A DNA stretch of 64,000 nucleotides from Streptomyces sp. ACA25 (GTDB taxonomy: Bacteria; Actinomycetota; Actinomycetes; Streptomycetales; Streptomycetaceae). Numbering within the stretch: position 1 is the stretch's first letter; each line of letters starts with the position of its first letter. Position numbers and translations under genes: made by a program. Positions 25,912 to 39,808 of the stretch are shown in pieces. A model generated the notes under the pieces. The model worked only from the letters and a program-made list of their open reading frames with translations, had not been told where the DNA came from and made no database searches. The stretch lies in NCBI RefSeq assembly GCF_028200735.1, contig NZ_JAQKPV010000001.1, positions 310,001 to 374,000 on the forward strand. Reading direction: 5' to 3'.

Positions 25912-26110
25912 GTTTCCACAGGCCCTACTACTACGACCAAGGAGTTAAGCCGGGAGACTCGATTCGAAGTGGGGGTTGTGCACAACTCGCTCCGGCCGGG
26001 TCCGGTCGAGCGGCACCGGGTTGACGCGGCAGGGCTCTACTGTCGTTTGAGTACGAGAGACTGGTGGCCTGCAACAGATGAGCAGCCAGCAACAGCGGGA
26101 GGCGGCTGAA

Positions 26111-27241
26111 GTGAAGATCCGGGTGGAACGCGATGTGCTCGCGGAAGCGGTGGCGTGGGCAGCCCGCAGCCTGCCGGCCCGGCCTCCGGTGCCGGTCCTG
26201 GCGGGCCTGCTGCTGAAGGCGGAGGACGGGAAGCTGAGCCTGTCCGGCTTCGACTACGAGGTCTCGGCGAGGGTCTCCGTCGAGGCCGAGACCGAGGAGG
26301 ACGGCACCGTCCTGGTCTCCGGACGGCTGCTGGCCGACATCTGCCGTGCGCTGCCGAACCGCCCGGTGGAGATCTCCACCGACGGCGTGCGGGTCAGCCT
26401 GGTCTGCGGATCCTCCCGGTTCACTCTGCACACCCTGCCGGTGGAGGAGTACCCGGCGCTGCCCGAGATGCCCGGCGCCACCGGCACCGTGCCCGGCGAG
26501 GTGTTCGCCGCGGCGGCCGCCCAGGTGGCGATCGCGGCCGGCCGTGACGACACGCTGCCGGTGCTCACCGGCGTACGCATCGAGATCGAGGGCGATCACG
26601 TCACCCTCGCCTCCACCGACCGGTACCGCTTCGCCGTCCGTGAGTTCCTGTGGAAGCCGGAGACCGCCGACATCTCGACGGTGGCACTGGTGCCCGCGAA
26701 GACCCTGCTGGAGACCGCCAAGTCGCTCAGCGGCGGCGAGTCCGTGTCGATCGCCCTCTCCGGGTCCGGCGCCGGCGAAGGGCTGATCGGCTTCGAGGGA
26801 GCGGGCCGCCGCACCACCACCCGGCTGCTGGAGGGCGACCTCCCGAAGTACCGCACCCTTTTCCCCACCGAGTTCAACTCGGTCGCGGTGATCGAGACGG
26901 CACCGTTCGTGGAAGCCGTCAAGCGGGTCGCCCTGGTCGCCGAACGCAACACCCCGGTCCGGTTGAGCTTCGAGCAGGGTGTCCTCACCCTGGAGGCCGG
27001 GTCCAGCGATGACGCACAGGCTGTGGAGCGGGTCGACGCCCAGCTGGAGGGGGACGACATCTCGATCGCCTTCAACCCCGGCTTCCTGCTGGAAGGGCTC
27101 AGCGCCATCGACTCCCCGGCGGCTCAGCTGGCCTTCACCACCCACACCAAGCCCGCCCTGCTGAGCGGCAAGCCGGCCGTGGACGCCGAGGCCGACCAGA
27201 CCTACAAGTACCTCATCATGCCCGTGCGCCTCAGCGGCTGA
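26111..27241 (+). CDS. dnaN: DNA polymerase III sliding clamp (beta subunit)
   Basis: A 376-residue ring-forming processivity factor. It starts with KIRVERDVLAEAVAWAARSL and ends with YLIMPVRLSG, where the MPVRL tail closes the protein-binding pocket. Three repeated clamp domains are visible by length. The start GTG 26111 is preferred over the in-frame ATG 26078 because GGGAGG (26097-26102) lies eight bases before it and because known clamps begin MKI. It is read away from oriC together with gnd and recF. Confidence 0.96.
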   Translation: MKIRVERDVLAEAVAWAARSLPARPPVPVLAGLLLKAEDGKLSLSGFDYEVSARVSVEAETEEDGTVLVSGRLLADICRALPNRPVEISTDGVRVSLVCGSSRFTLHTLPVEEYPALPEMPGATGTVPGEVFAAAAAQVAIAAGRDDTLPVLTGVRIEIEGDHVTLASTDRYRFAVREFLWKPETADISTVALVPAKTLLETAKSLSGGESVSIALSGSGAGEGLIGFEGAGRRTTTRLLEGDLPKYRTLFPTEFNSVAVIETAPFVEAVKRVALVAERNTPVRLSFEQGVLTLEAGSSDDAQAVERVDAQLEGDDISIAFNPGFLLEGLSAIDSPAAQLAFTTHTKPALLSGKPAVDAEADQTYKYLIMPVRLSG

Positions 27242-27290
27242 CCGGGGCGTAGGCTCGGTCACAGGTACGGATCACCACGAAGGAGCCCTC

Positions 27291-28178
27291 ATGGAGCTCG
27301 GTCTCATCGGCCTCGGCAAGATGGGCGGCAATATGCGCGAGCGCATCCGCCGTGCGGGGCACACGGTTGTCGGCTACGACCGCGACGCGGAGCGGGCGGA
27401 CGTGCACAGTCTCAAGGAGCTCGTCGACACGCTCCAGGCCCCGCGCGTGGTGTGGGTGATGGTGCCCGCGGGCGAGGCCACCCAGTCGACGATCGACGAG
27501 CTGGCAGAGCTGCTCAGCACCGGGGACATCGTGGTGGACGGCGGGAACTCACGCTGGACGGACGACCAGAAGCACGCCGAGCAGCTCGCGGCCCGGGGCA
27601 TCGGCTTCGTCGACTGCGGGGTGTCCGGCGGTGTCTGGGGTCTTGAGAACGGCTACGCGCTGATGTACGGCGGGGAGGCCGACCACGTGGGCCGGGTCCA
27701 GCCGGTTTTCGACGCGCTCAAGCCGGAGGGTGAGTTCGGCGCCGTCCACGCGGGCAAGGTGGGGGCCGGCCACTTCGCCAAGATGGTGCACAACGGCATC
27801 GAGTACGCGATGATGCAGGCCTTCGCCGAGGGCTGGGAGCTGCTGGAGGCGGCGGACCCGGTCACCGATGTGCGTGAGGTGTTCCGCTCCTGGCAGGAGG
27901 GCACGGTGATCCGGTCCTGGCTGCTGGACCTCGCGGTCCGGGCGCTGGACGGCGATGAGCACCTGGAGCAGTTGCGGGGCCACGCGGCGGATTCCGGTGA
28001 GGGCCGCTGGACGGTGGAGGCGGCTATCGACAACGCGGTGCCGCTGCCGGCGATCACGGCTTCGCTGTTCGCCCGGTTCTCCTCGCGGCAGGACGACTCG
28101 CCGCAGATGAAGATGATCGCCGCCCTGCGCAACCAGTTCGGTGGGCACGCGGTCGAGAGCCGCCCGGCCGAGAGCTGA
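27291..28178 (+). CDS. gnd: 6-phosphogluconate dehydrogenase (decarboxylating), short NAD-type
   Basis: A 295-residue oxidoreductase converting 6-phosphogluconate to ribulose 5-phosphate and CO2. The Rossmann motif GLIGLGKMGGNMRERI is at the N-terminus. The substrate-binding VDCGVSGGVWGLENGYALM and the catalytic KMVHNGIEYAMMQA follow. At about 295 residues it is the short YqeC/GntZ-type form rather than the 470-residue form. GAAGGAG precedes the ATG. Its place between dnaN and recF is a known actinobacterial feature. Confidence 0.94.
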   Translation: MELGLIGLGKMGGNMRERIRRAGHTVVGYDRDAERADVHSLKELVDTLQAPRVVWVMVPAGEATQSTIDELAELLSTGDIVVDGGNSRWTDDQKHAEQLAARGIGFVDCGVSGGVWGLENGYALMYGGEADHVGRVQPVFDALKPEGEFGAVHAGKVGAGHFAKMVHNGIEYAMMQAFAEGWELLEAADPVTDVREVFRSWQEGTVIRSWLLDLAVRALDGDEHLEQLRGHAADSGEGRWTVEAAIDNAVPLPAITASLFARFSSRQDDSPQMKMIAALRNQFGGHAVESRPAES

Positions 28179-28205
28179 TCCGGCGGGAAAGGGGCGGCGT
28201 CCACC

Positions 28206-29351
28206 GTGCATGTCACGCATCTGTCGCTCGCCGACTTCCGGTCCTATGTGCGGGCCGAGGTTCCTCTCGAGCCGGGTGTCTCGGTGTTCCTCGGGCCGAA
28301 CGGGCAGGGCAAGACCAACCTGGTCGAGGCGGTCGGCTATCTGGCGACGCTCGGCAGCCACCGGGTCGCCTCGGATGCCCCGCTGGTGCGCAGGGGCGCG
28401 GAGCGGGCGGTGGTGCGGGCCGCGGTCACCGAAGGGGAACGGCAGCAGCTCATCGAGCTGGAGCTCAATCCCGGCCGGGCCAACCGGGCGCGGATCAACC
28501 GGTCCTCACAGGTGCGCCCGCGCGATGTGCTGGGGGTGCTGCGGACGGTGCTCTTCGCGCCGGAGGACCTCGCTCTCGTGAAGGGGGACCCCGGGGAGCG
28601 CCGGCGGTTCCTGGACGAGCTGCTGACGGCACGGGCGCCGCGGCTGGCGGGGGTGCGCTCCGATTACGACCGGGTGCTGAAGCAGCGGAACACGCTGCTG
28701 AAGTCGGCCGCCATGGCGCGCCGGCACGGTGGCCGGGGGATGGACCTGTCGACGCTGGACGTGTGGGACCAGCACCTGGCACGGGTCGGTGCGGAGCTGC
28801 TCGGTCAGCGGCTGGCCCTGGTCTCCTTGCTGCAGCCACTGGCCGACAAGGCGTACGAGCAGCTGGCTCCGGGGGGCGGCCCGGTGGCCCTGGAGTACCG
28901 CAGCTCGGCGGACGGGGGCGGGGATGCTCCCCCGGCGGAAGCGGCCGAGGGCGCGGAGGCCCTGTACGGGCGGTTGCTCGGGGCGCTGGGCGAGGCCCGC
29001 AAGCAGGAGATCGAGCGCGGGGTGACGCTGGTGGGTCCGCACCGGGACGATCTGGGCCTGCGGCTGGGTGAGCTTCCGGCGCGCGGATATGCCAGCCATG
29101 GCGAGTCGTGGTCGTTCGCGCTGGCACTGCGGCTTGCCTCCTACGGGCTGCTGCGGGACGAGGGGCCCGAGCCCGTGCTGGTGCTGGACGATGTCTTCGC
29201 CGAGCTGGACGCCCGGCGCAGGGAGCGGCTGGCGGAGCTGGTGGCGCCGGGCGAGCAGGTGCTGGTGACGGCCGCGGTGGCGGAGGACGTTCCGGGCGTG
29301 CTGGCGGGCGTGCGGTTCACGGTGGCCGCGGGGGGTGTCGAGCGTGACTGA
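28206..29351 (+). CDS. recF: DNA replication/repair protein RecF
   Basis: A 381-residue SMC-like ATPase that helps load RecA at gaps. Walker A is [14 protein letters not shown] near residue 30. The signature region reads [15 protein letters not shown], and Walker B is [12 protein letters not shown]. The start is GTG 28206, with [13 protein letters not shown] following. Its stop overlaps the start of the DUF721 gene. Confidence 0.96.
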   Translation: MHVTHLSLADFRSYVRAEVPLEPGVSVFLGPNGQGKTNLVEAVGYLATLGSHRVASDAPLVRRGAERAVVRAAVTEGERQQLIELELNPGRANRARINRSSQVRPRDVLGVLRTVLFAPEDLALVKGDPGERRRFLDELLTARAPRLAGVRSDYDRVLKQRNTLLKSAAMARRHGGRGMDLSTLDVWDQHLARVGAELLGQRLALVSLLQPLADKAYEQLAPGGGPVALEYRSSADGGGDAPPAEAAEGAEALYGRLLGALGEARKQEIERGVTLVGPHRDDLGLRLGELPARGYASHGESWSFALALRLASYGLLRDEGPEPVLVLDDVFAELDARRRERLAELVAPGEQVLVTAAVAEDVPGVLAGVRFTVAAGGVERD

Positions 29352-29880
29352 GGAGCAGGCGGGCGGCGGATCGGGGAAGCAGCAGCCGGAGGGGGTCGAT
29401 CTGGCCCGGGTGGCGTTGCGGGCGGCGAAGGAGCAGGCGCGGGCCCGCGGTGCGATGGTGCAGCAGAAGCGGCAGGCCCGGCGGGGCGGGCTGCGGTCGG
29501 GTGCCGGTCGTGACGGCCGGGACCCGCTGCCGCTGGGTGCCGCGGTCGAGCGGCTGAAGGCGGAGCGTGGCTGGGAGATGCCGCTGGCGGTGGGCGGGGT
29601 GACGGGCCGCTGGCCGGAGATCGTCGGTGAGCAGGTGGCGGAGCACTGCCGCCCGGAGACCTACGACGAGGAGTCGCGGGTGCTGGTGGTGCGGTGCGAC
29701 GCTACGGTCTGGGCCACGCAGCTGCGGTGGATGGCACCGACGCTGCTGGCCCGGCTGAACAAGGAGCTGGGGCAGGGGACTGTGCGGCGGATAACCGTGC
29801 AGGGGCCGGGGGGACGCCCGCGGAGTGCGGGTCCGCTGCGTGCGCCGGGCAGCCGCGGTCCGGGGGACACCTACGGCTGA
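29335..29880 (+). CDS. DUF721 family protein (DciA-like)
   Basis: A protein of 178-181 residues with a basic, disordered N-terminal half (residues about 1-70) and a C-terminal DUF721 domain ([18 protein letters not shown], then [19 protein letters not shown]). DUF721 is the domain of DciA, the ancestral loader of the replicative helicase, and the gene sits beside recF and gyrB in most actinobacteria. Starts at GTG 29335 or GTG 29344; both overlap the end of recF. Confidence 0.88.
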   Translation: MSSVTEEQAGGGSGKQQPEGVDLARVALRAAKEQARARGAMVQQKRQARRGGLRSGAGRDGRDPLPLGAAVERLKAERGWEMPLAVGGVTGRWPEIVGEQVAEHCRPETYDEESRVLVVRCDATVWATQLRWMAPTLLARLNKELGQGTVRRITVQGPGGRPRSAGPLRAPGSRGPGDTYG

Positions 29881-32307
<2,427 letters not shown>

Positions 32308-32368
32308 GGACCGCCGGGCCGCACACCGGCCGTAATGCAACGCAGCTCGAAAGGAATCGGACCTGAGC

Positions 32369-34972
<2,604 letters not shown>

Positions 34973-35001
34973 TCGCGGCCGGAAGCAGCAAGGAGTTTGC
35001 C

Positions 35002-35772
35002 GTGAGTGGAGCTGCGGGCGCCCGTGGAGGCGGCACCGGTGAGGACGGGCCGCCGGCCGAGCCGGCCGTCCCTCCGGACGGCAGCACTTCTGGCACCGGG
35101 GCCCGGGACGACCGTCCCGGGGAAGGAACGACTCGTGGGGGGTCCACGATGACCAGTGCCAGATCCGCGGATTCGTATGCGCAGGGCGGTGGCGGTCAGG
35201 GCTACGAGCGTCATGACCAGTCGCAGTACCGGCCCCCGCAGGCGTATCCGGCGCCGCCTTCGGGCGCCGCCCCGCAGCCGGGTGGTGGCGCGCCGGACCA
35301 CACGACCCAGTTGCGTGCGCAGCCGGGCGGGAAGTACTCCTCGCCGGAGCAGCCGCGGCAGGCCGTGCGCCGGCCGCGTACCGGTGCCCGTACGGTGCCG
35401 CGGACGCGCAAGGCCCGGCTGCGGGTGGCGAAGGCCGACCCGTGGTCGGTCATGAAGGTCAGCTTCCTGCTGTCCATCGCGCTGGGGATCTGCACCGTGA
35501 TCGCCGTTGCTGTGCTCTGGATGGTGATGGACGCCATGGGCGTGTTCTCCGCCATCGGAGCCACCATCATCGAGGCGACCGGTACGGAGCAGGAGGGCGG
35601 TTTCGACCTTGAGGCGTTCCTGTCGCTTCCCCGGGTGCTGCTGTTCACGGCGCTGATCGCCGCCATAGACGTGGTGCTGGCCACCGCACTGGCCACTCTG
35701 GGGGCCTTCATGTACAACCTGTCGGCGGGCTTTGTCGGCGGGGTCGAGCTGACGCTCGCCGAGGACGAATAG
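35002..35772 (+). CDS. DUF3566 domain membrane protein
   Basis: A 256-residue protein of unknown function with a long low-complexity N-terminus (Gly/Pro/Gln/Arg-rich). The DUF3566 domain begins at RKARLRVAKADPWSVMKVSF and contains two membrane segments (about residues 153-180 and 212-240). AAGGAG precedes the GTG start. Homologues (such as Rv0007) lie directly after gyrA in actinobacteria, before the tRNA-Ile gene, as here. It probably belongs to the gyrBA transcription unit. Confidence 0.88.
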   Translation: MSGAAGARGGGTGEDGPPAEPAVPPDGSTSGTGARDDRPGEGTTRGGSTMTSARSADSYAQGGGGQGYERHDQSQYRPPQAYPAPPSGAAPQPGGGAPDHTTQLRAQPGGKYSSPEQPRQAVRRPRTGARTVPRTRKARLRVAKADPWSVMKVSFLLSIALGICTVIAVAVLWMVMDAMGVFSAIGATIIEATGTEQEGGFDLEAFLSLPRVLLFTALIAAIDVVLATALATLGAFMYNLSAGFVGGVELTLAEDE

Positions 35773-35799
35773 CGAGGTGGGAGGGGCCCGGGAACCGAT

Positions 35800-35829
35800 T
35801 TGGGTACCGGGCCGCCCATGAGCTAATCT
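35800..35829 (+). promoter_or_regulatory. Candidate tRNA-Ile promoter
   Basis: TTGGGT (35800-35805) and TAATCT (35824-35829) are 18 bases apart, with the tRNA starting 14 bp beyond the -10. Confidence 0.5.
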
Positions 35830-35842
35830 TTCCCTGCAGCAC

Positions 35843-35916
35843 GGGGCTATAGCTCAGATGGTTAGAGCGCATCCCTGATAAGGATGAGGCCACAGGTTCA
35901 AGTCCTGTTAGCCCCA
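35843..35916 (+). tRNA. tRNA-Ile (GAT anticodon)
   Basis: A 74-base cloverleaf. The acceptor GGGGCTA pairs with TAGCCCC, the D-arm starts TAGCTCAGATGG, the anticodon loop is CTGATAA, and the T-arm is GGTTCAAGTCC. The 3' CCA is encoded (35917-35919), unlike the other two tRNAs in the window. A strong terminator follows. Confidence 0.96.
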
Positions 35917-35922
35917 CCAGCC

Positions 35923-35958
35923 AAGACGCCCCCAGCCGCACGCGGCTGGGGGCGTCTT
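35923..35958 (+). terminator. tRNA-Ile terminator
   Basis: Perfect 17-bp arms (35923-35939 and 35942-35958) with a two-base loop start four bases after the encoded CCA. The hairpin begins with AAGAC and ends with GTCTTGAC. Confidence 0.85.
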
Positions 35959-36146
35959 GACGTCAGTGGTTGACACCCGGCGCTGGTGCGGCGGCCGTGC
36001 GGGGTCCCGCTCGAGAGGCCGGCCGGCAGTGCGGCGGCGGCCCGCTGGGCCGGCCCGGGCCGCCCGTGTCCCGGATATGCGCGTGCCGTTGGGTATCATC
36101 GGGCGCCAGAGGTCCCAATCATGTCGAAGAAGGACGAGGTAGCGCG

Positions 36147-36284
36147 GTGAAGAAGCTCCTCCTGGTCGCACTGGCAGCCATTGGCGGCCTGCTCGTGTAC
36201 CGCCAGATTCAGGCGGACAAGGCCGAGCAGGACCTGTGGACGGAGGCGACCGACTCCGTGCCGACCGGCTCCACGGGTGTCTGA
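36147..36284 (+). CDS. DLW-39 family small membrane protein
   Basis: A 45-residue protein starting at GTG: KKLLLVALAAIGGLLVYRQI is a basic start plus one membrane segment, followed by KAEQDLWTEATDSV with the DLW motif that names the family. The function is unknown. GAAGGACGAGGTAG upstream provides the ribosome-binding site. The 188 bp between it and the tRNA-Ile terminator hold only a GC-rich stretch and its leader. It is conserved just after the tRNA-Ile in Streptomyces. Confidence 0.88.
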   Translation: MKKLLLVALAAIGGLLVYRQIQADKAEQDLWTEATDSVPTGSTGV

Positions 36285-36458
36285 AGCAATCAGCAGAACA
36301 CCACCTCCGGGCCCCGCATCGCGTCAGCGGTCAGGGCCCGGACGTGTGCGTGGCCTGTAGCGAGACCGTGACACCCTCGCTCTTGTTGTGTGCGCAAGCA
36401 AACTCATACGGTGCTTGGCAGCAGTGTGCAGCGCGCGAGGGAGCACAGGGGGACGGAC

Positions 36459-38492
36459 ATGACGGTCAGGGCGGCCGCGAGTGGCACCGGGCAGGGGCGG
36501 TCATTGCCGCGGCGTGGCACGGCGGGGGTGATGGCGGGCGGACTGGCCGCCGCGCTGCTGCTCGGAGCGCTGCCGGCGGCGGCGGCGCCCACGGCCGCAC
36601 CGGCCACCGGTGAGGGTGTTGCCGGGAGCAACAGCAGTCTGATCATGGTGCTGGACGCCTCCGGTTCCATGGCCGAGGACGACGGCACGGGCAGCACCCG
36701 GATGGCGGCCGCCCAGGAGGCCCTGGGGACGGCGGTGGACGCGCTGCCGGAGGGTCATCCCACCGGGCTGCGGCTGTACGGGTCCGAGAGCAGCAGTTGC
36801 ACGGACACCCGGCTGGCGCAGCCCGTCGAGGCGGTGGACCCGGAGGCGATCAAGGAGGCACTGGGAGAGGTCGGCCCGACCGGCAACACGCCGACGAGCC
36901 TGGCTCTGGAGAAGGCCGCGGAGGATCTGCCCGAGGTGCCGCACGGGGCGATCGGCCGCCAGACGGTCCTGCTGATCTCCGACGGCGAGTCCAACTGCGA
37001 GGAGACACCGCCCTGCGAGGTCGCCGCCGAACTCGTCGGCAACGGCGTGGACGTGCGGATCGACACGGTCGGTTTCCAGATCAGTGACGAGGGCCGCGAG
37101 GAGCTGGAGTGCATCGCCGAGGCGGGGCACGGCACGTACTACGACGCGCCGGACGGTGAGGCCCTGGGCCGGGAGCTGGAGCGTGCCGCGCTGCTGTCGG
37201 CCGACGGTTACCGCTTCGAGGGCGAGGAGATCTCCGGCGGCAGCTCCAGTGACGAGGCCGCGGTCCTGGAGCCCGGGCAGTACCTGGACACCCTCGGCCC
37301 GGGGGAGACCCGCTGGTACGCCGCGGAGCTGGACGACGCCTCGGCCGCCGACTTCTCGGTGACGGCGGTGCCGCACCCCGGAGTCGCGGTGGACTCCCGC
37401 GACACCCTGGAGCTCCAGCTCACCGACTCCCGGGACAGCCCGCGTCGTTGCGGCACCGAGCGCATCCGGTTCGGTGACGACGAGGGAGCGATGATCCTCA
37501 CCCAGGCCGTCAGCCGCATCCCCAGCGCGGAAGGTACCGCCACCTGTGACGAGGCGGGCCGGTACCTGCTGTCCGTCTCGCGGGAGAGCGCGGAGACCTC
37601 CGACCGGGCCCACTGGCCGATGGAGTTGCGGTTCGCGCTCGAGGAGCCGCTGGAGCCGGGCTCCCGCCCCGCGGCGTCCACCCCGGACTACGGCCGGGTG
37701 GGGGCCGACCACCCGCTGCCCGCGGACGAGCCGGAGGACATCACCGGCGGCACCGGCTTCAACGACGCCACCGAGCTGGACTCCGGGGTCTGGCGGGACC
37801 GGCTGCTGCCGGCCCAGACCCGCTACTACAAGGTGCCGGTGGGGTGGGGTCAGCAGCTGCGCTACCGGGTGGAGTTCGGCAACGAGCCGACGCTGGAGGG
37901 CCGTCCCCCGGCCTCCTACGTCCGCACCCGGGGCTACTCCCCCACCCGGCAGCCCATCGCCCGCGGTGACTTCCGCACCGAACGGCCGTACCGGGGTGAG
38001 CAACTGGCCGTCGACATGGGCACTGTCCCGGTGAGCTGGACCAACCGCTGGGAGAGCGGCGCGGAGGTGAGGCCGGTGCGCCGCGGCGGTGACTACTACC
38101 TGGCCGTGTCGCTGGGCCCTGGAGCCGTGGAGATCGCCCAGAACGCGGCGATCGGCGTGGTGATCCGGGTGGATGTGGCCGGTGCGGAGCTCTCCGGGCC
38201 CGAGCACCAGGCACCTGTCCTGGGTGAGGATGGCGAGGCGGGCACGGAAAACGACGACGATTCGGTCTCGGCCGGGGACAACGCCGACAGCGCCGGGGCA
38301 GGATGGACCGGCCCGGTCCTGGCCGCGGCCGGCGGCGCGGCAGCGGTCCTGCTGCTCACGGCCCTCGCCTTCGCCCTCGCGGGTGCCCGGGCCCGGCGGC
38401 GCGCACCGGCCGGCCCGGGCAGCCCCGGCGAAGGTGGCAGTGGTGGCAACGGCGGTAATGGTGGCGGCGGACTGACGAGGAGTGACCGGTGA
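36459..38492 (+). CDS. Secreted VWA-domain protein anchored by a C-terminal membrane segment
   Basis: A 677-residue protein. A signal peptide (about residues 1-43, ending PAAAAP) is followed by a von Willebrand A domain with an intact MIDAS (MVLDASGSMAEDD, then TGNTPTSLAL and ISDGESNCEE), so it should bind a metal and a ligand. The next about 400 residues are two beta-rich modules, one starting TGGTGFNDATELDSGVWRD. A membrane segment (about 618-643) and a Gly/Asn-rich cytoplasmic tail end the protein. The start ATG 36459 is preferred for its GGGGGA ribosome-binding site and signal peptide. The second module is shared with the next gene, and the stop overlaps its start (GTGA). Confidence 0.85.
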   Translation: MTVRAAASGTGQGRSLPRRGTAGVMAGGLAAALLLGALPAAAAPTAAPATGEGVAGSNSSLIMVLDASGSMAEDDGTGSTRMAAAQEALGTAVDALPEGHPTGLRLYGSESSSCTDTRLAQPVEAVDPEAIKEALGEVGPTGNTPTSLALEKAAEDLPEVPHGAIGRQTVLLISDGESNCEETPPCEVAAELVGNGVDVRIDTVGFQISDEGREELECIAEAGHGTYYDAPDGEALGRELERAALLSADGYRFEGEEISGGSSSDEAAVLEPGQYLDTLGPGETRWYAAELDDASAADFSVTAVPHPGVAVDSRDTLELQLTDSRDSPRRCGTERIRFGDDEGAMILTQAVSRIPSAEGTATCDEAGRYLLSVSRESAETSDRAHWPMELRFALEEPLEPGSRPAASTPDYGRVGADHPLPADEPEDITGGTGFNDATELDSGVWRDRLLPAQTRYYKVPVGWGQQLRYRVEFGNEPTLEGRPPASYVRTRGYSPTRQPIARGDFRTERPYRGEQLAVDMGTVPVSWTNRWESGAEVRPVRRGGDYYLAVSLGPGAVEIAQNAAIGVVIRVDVAGAELSGPEHQAPVLGEDGEAGTENDDDSVSAGDNADSAGAGWTGPVLAAAGGAAAVLLLTALAFALAGARARRRAPAGPGSPGEGGSGGNGGNGGGGLTRSDR

Positions 38493-39808
38493 TGGTGGGC
38501 GCACGGAGAACGATCGGCACGCTCGCGGGGGCCTGCGCGGTGCTGCTCGCCGCGGCCGGCCCGGCCCCGGCCGAGGAACCCGAGGCCCCGCCCACTCCCC
38601 GGCCGTACGGAATGGCCTCGGACGCGCAGCCGGTCGAGGGCACCGCCAGCACCTCCGACGCCCCCAGGATTTCCGCGGGCGGCATCTACACCGACGGCCT
38701 TGAGCCGGGGGACTCGCTGTACTACTCGCTGGCTTTGGACGACGAGTCCAGCGCGTACCTTGCCACGGTGGCCGCCCCCGAGCCCGGTACCAAGGTGGGG
38801 TACGGGGACGGCATCGAGGTGGAGCTGGTGACCACCAGCGGTGACCGCTGCGGCGGCGGTCCCGGCCGGGCGAGGTTCCAGGCGGACAACGGGGCCCGGC
38901 CCATCGCGGCCTGGGCGGTGCGCACCGCAGACCCGGACCGGGACTGCCAGAGTGCCGGGCCGTACCTGTACAAGGTGACCCGGGAAAGCGACGCGACCTC
39001 CAGCCCTGAGGTCTGGCCGATCGAGATCCGGTTCCTGGAGGAGCCGCCGGTGCCCCGGCCGGACCGGCGGGTTCCCGACGAGCGCGACTGGGAGACCGAG
39101 CCGCCCGCTCCCCCGGCCGGTGACGCCACCCGCGTAGTCGGTGGCACCGGCTTCAGCAACGCCCCGGCGATCGGTGACGGGGTGTGGCGGGACAACATCG
39201 TGGGTGGGCAGACGCTGATCTACAAGATGCCCGTCGACTGGGGTCAGCAGCTGGCCGTCACCGTGGAGCTGGCCAACGCGAGCGGGGCGGACGACTTCGC
39301 CTACGTCTCCTACGGGCTGATGGCCGAGCTGTACAACCCGGCCCTCGGGCTGCTGATCAGCGACAGCACCGCGTACTCGGGCGACCAGACGAGCCTCAGC
39401 GGCCTGACCCCCGGGGTCAGCCATGCCAACCGCTTCCACTCCGACACCGACATCGGACGCATGCGGTACGCGGGCTGGCACTACCTGGTGGTCACGCTGC
39501 ACGAGGACATCGCCCAGGAGACCGAGGAGCCGATCGGCCTGACCCTGCGGACCCAGCTGCTCGGCGAGCCCCAGGAGGCCCCGGAGTACGAGGGGGACGC
39601 GCTGGAGGCGGGCTTCGGAGTCACCGAGGAGCAGCGGGAGCAGGCCGAGAAGGGCAGGAGCGACGAGGACCTGTCCGCGGACCGGCAGGACGGCAAGCAG
39701 CTGATGGGCTTCGCCGGGATCGGTGCCGGATCGGCGCTGCTGCTGGTACTGGGTGCGTGGTACCTGAAGGGCCGGCGGGAGGCCGCCCCCTCAGGCCGTC
39801 AGCAGTGA
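38489..39808 (+). CDS. Exported VWA-less paralogue of the preceding protein
   Basis: A 439-residue protein with a signal peptide (about residues 1-29), an extracytoplasmic region and a C-terminal membrane segment (about 409-428) followed by a short basic tail. VVGGTGFSNAPAIGDGVWRD and MPVDWGQQLAVTVELAN align with the same elements of the upstream VWA protein (GVWRD, VPVGWGQQLRYRVEFGN), so the pair arose by duplication of the non-VWA part. It is translationally coupled to the VWA gene. Its 3' end overlaps the convergent kinase gene by 18 bp. Function unknown; probably a partner of the VWA protein. Confidence 0.8.
   Translation: MMVGARRTIGTLAGACAVLLAAAGPAPAEEPEAPPTPRPYGMASDAQPVEGTASTSDAPRISAGGIYTDGLEPGDSLYYSLALDDESSAYLATVAAPEPGTKVGYGDGIEVELVTTSGDRCGGGPGRARFQADNGARPIAAWAVRTADPDRDCQSAGPYLYKVTRESDATSSPEVWPIEIRFLEEPPVPRPDRRVPDERDWETEPPAPPAGDATRVVGGTGFSNAPAIGDGVWRDNIVGGQTLIYKMPVDWGQQLAVTVELANASGADDFAYVSYGLMAELYNPALGLLISDSTAYSGDQTSLSGLTPGVSHANRFHSDTDIGRMRYAGWHYLVVTLHEDIAQETEEPIGLTLRTQLLGEPQEAPEYEGDALEAGFGVTEEQREQAEKGRSDEDLSADRQDGKQLMGFAGIGAGSALLLVLGAWYLKGRREAAPSGRQQ

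Noticed and set aside
36501..38504. 667-codon minus-strand frame opposite the VWA gene
   Set aside because: It mirrors the VWA gene almost end to end; the plus strand has the signal peptide, MIDAS and membrane segment.
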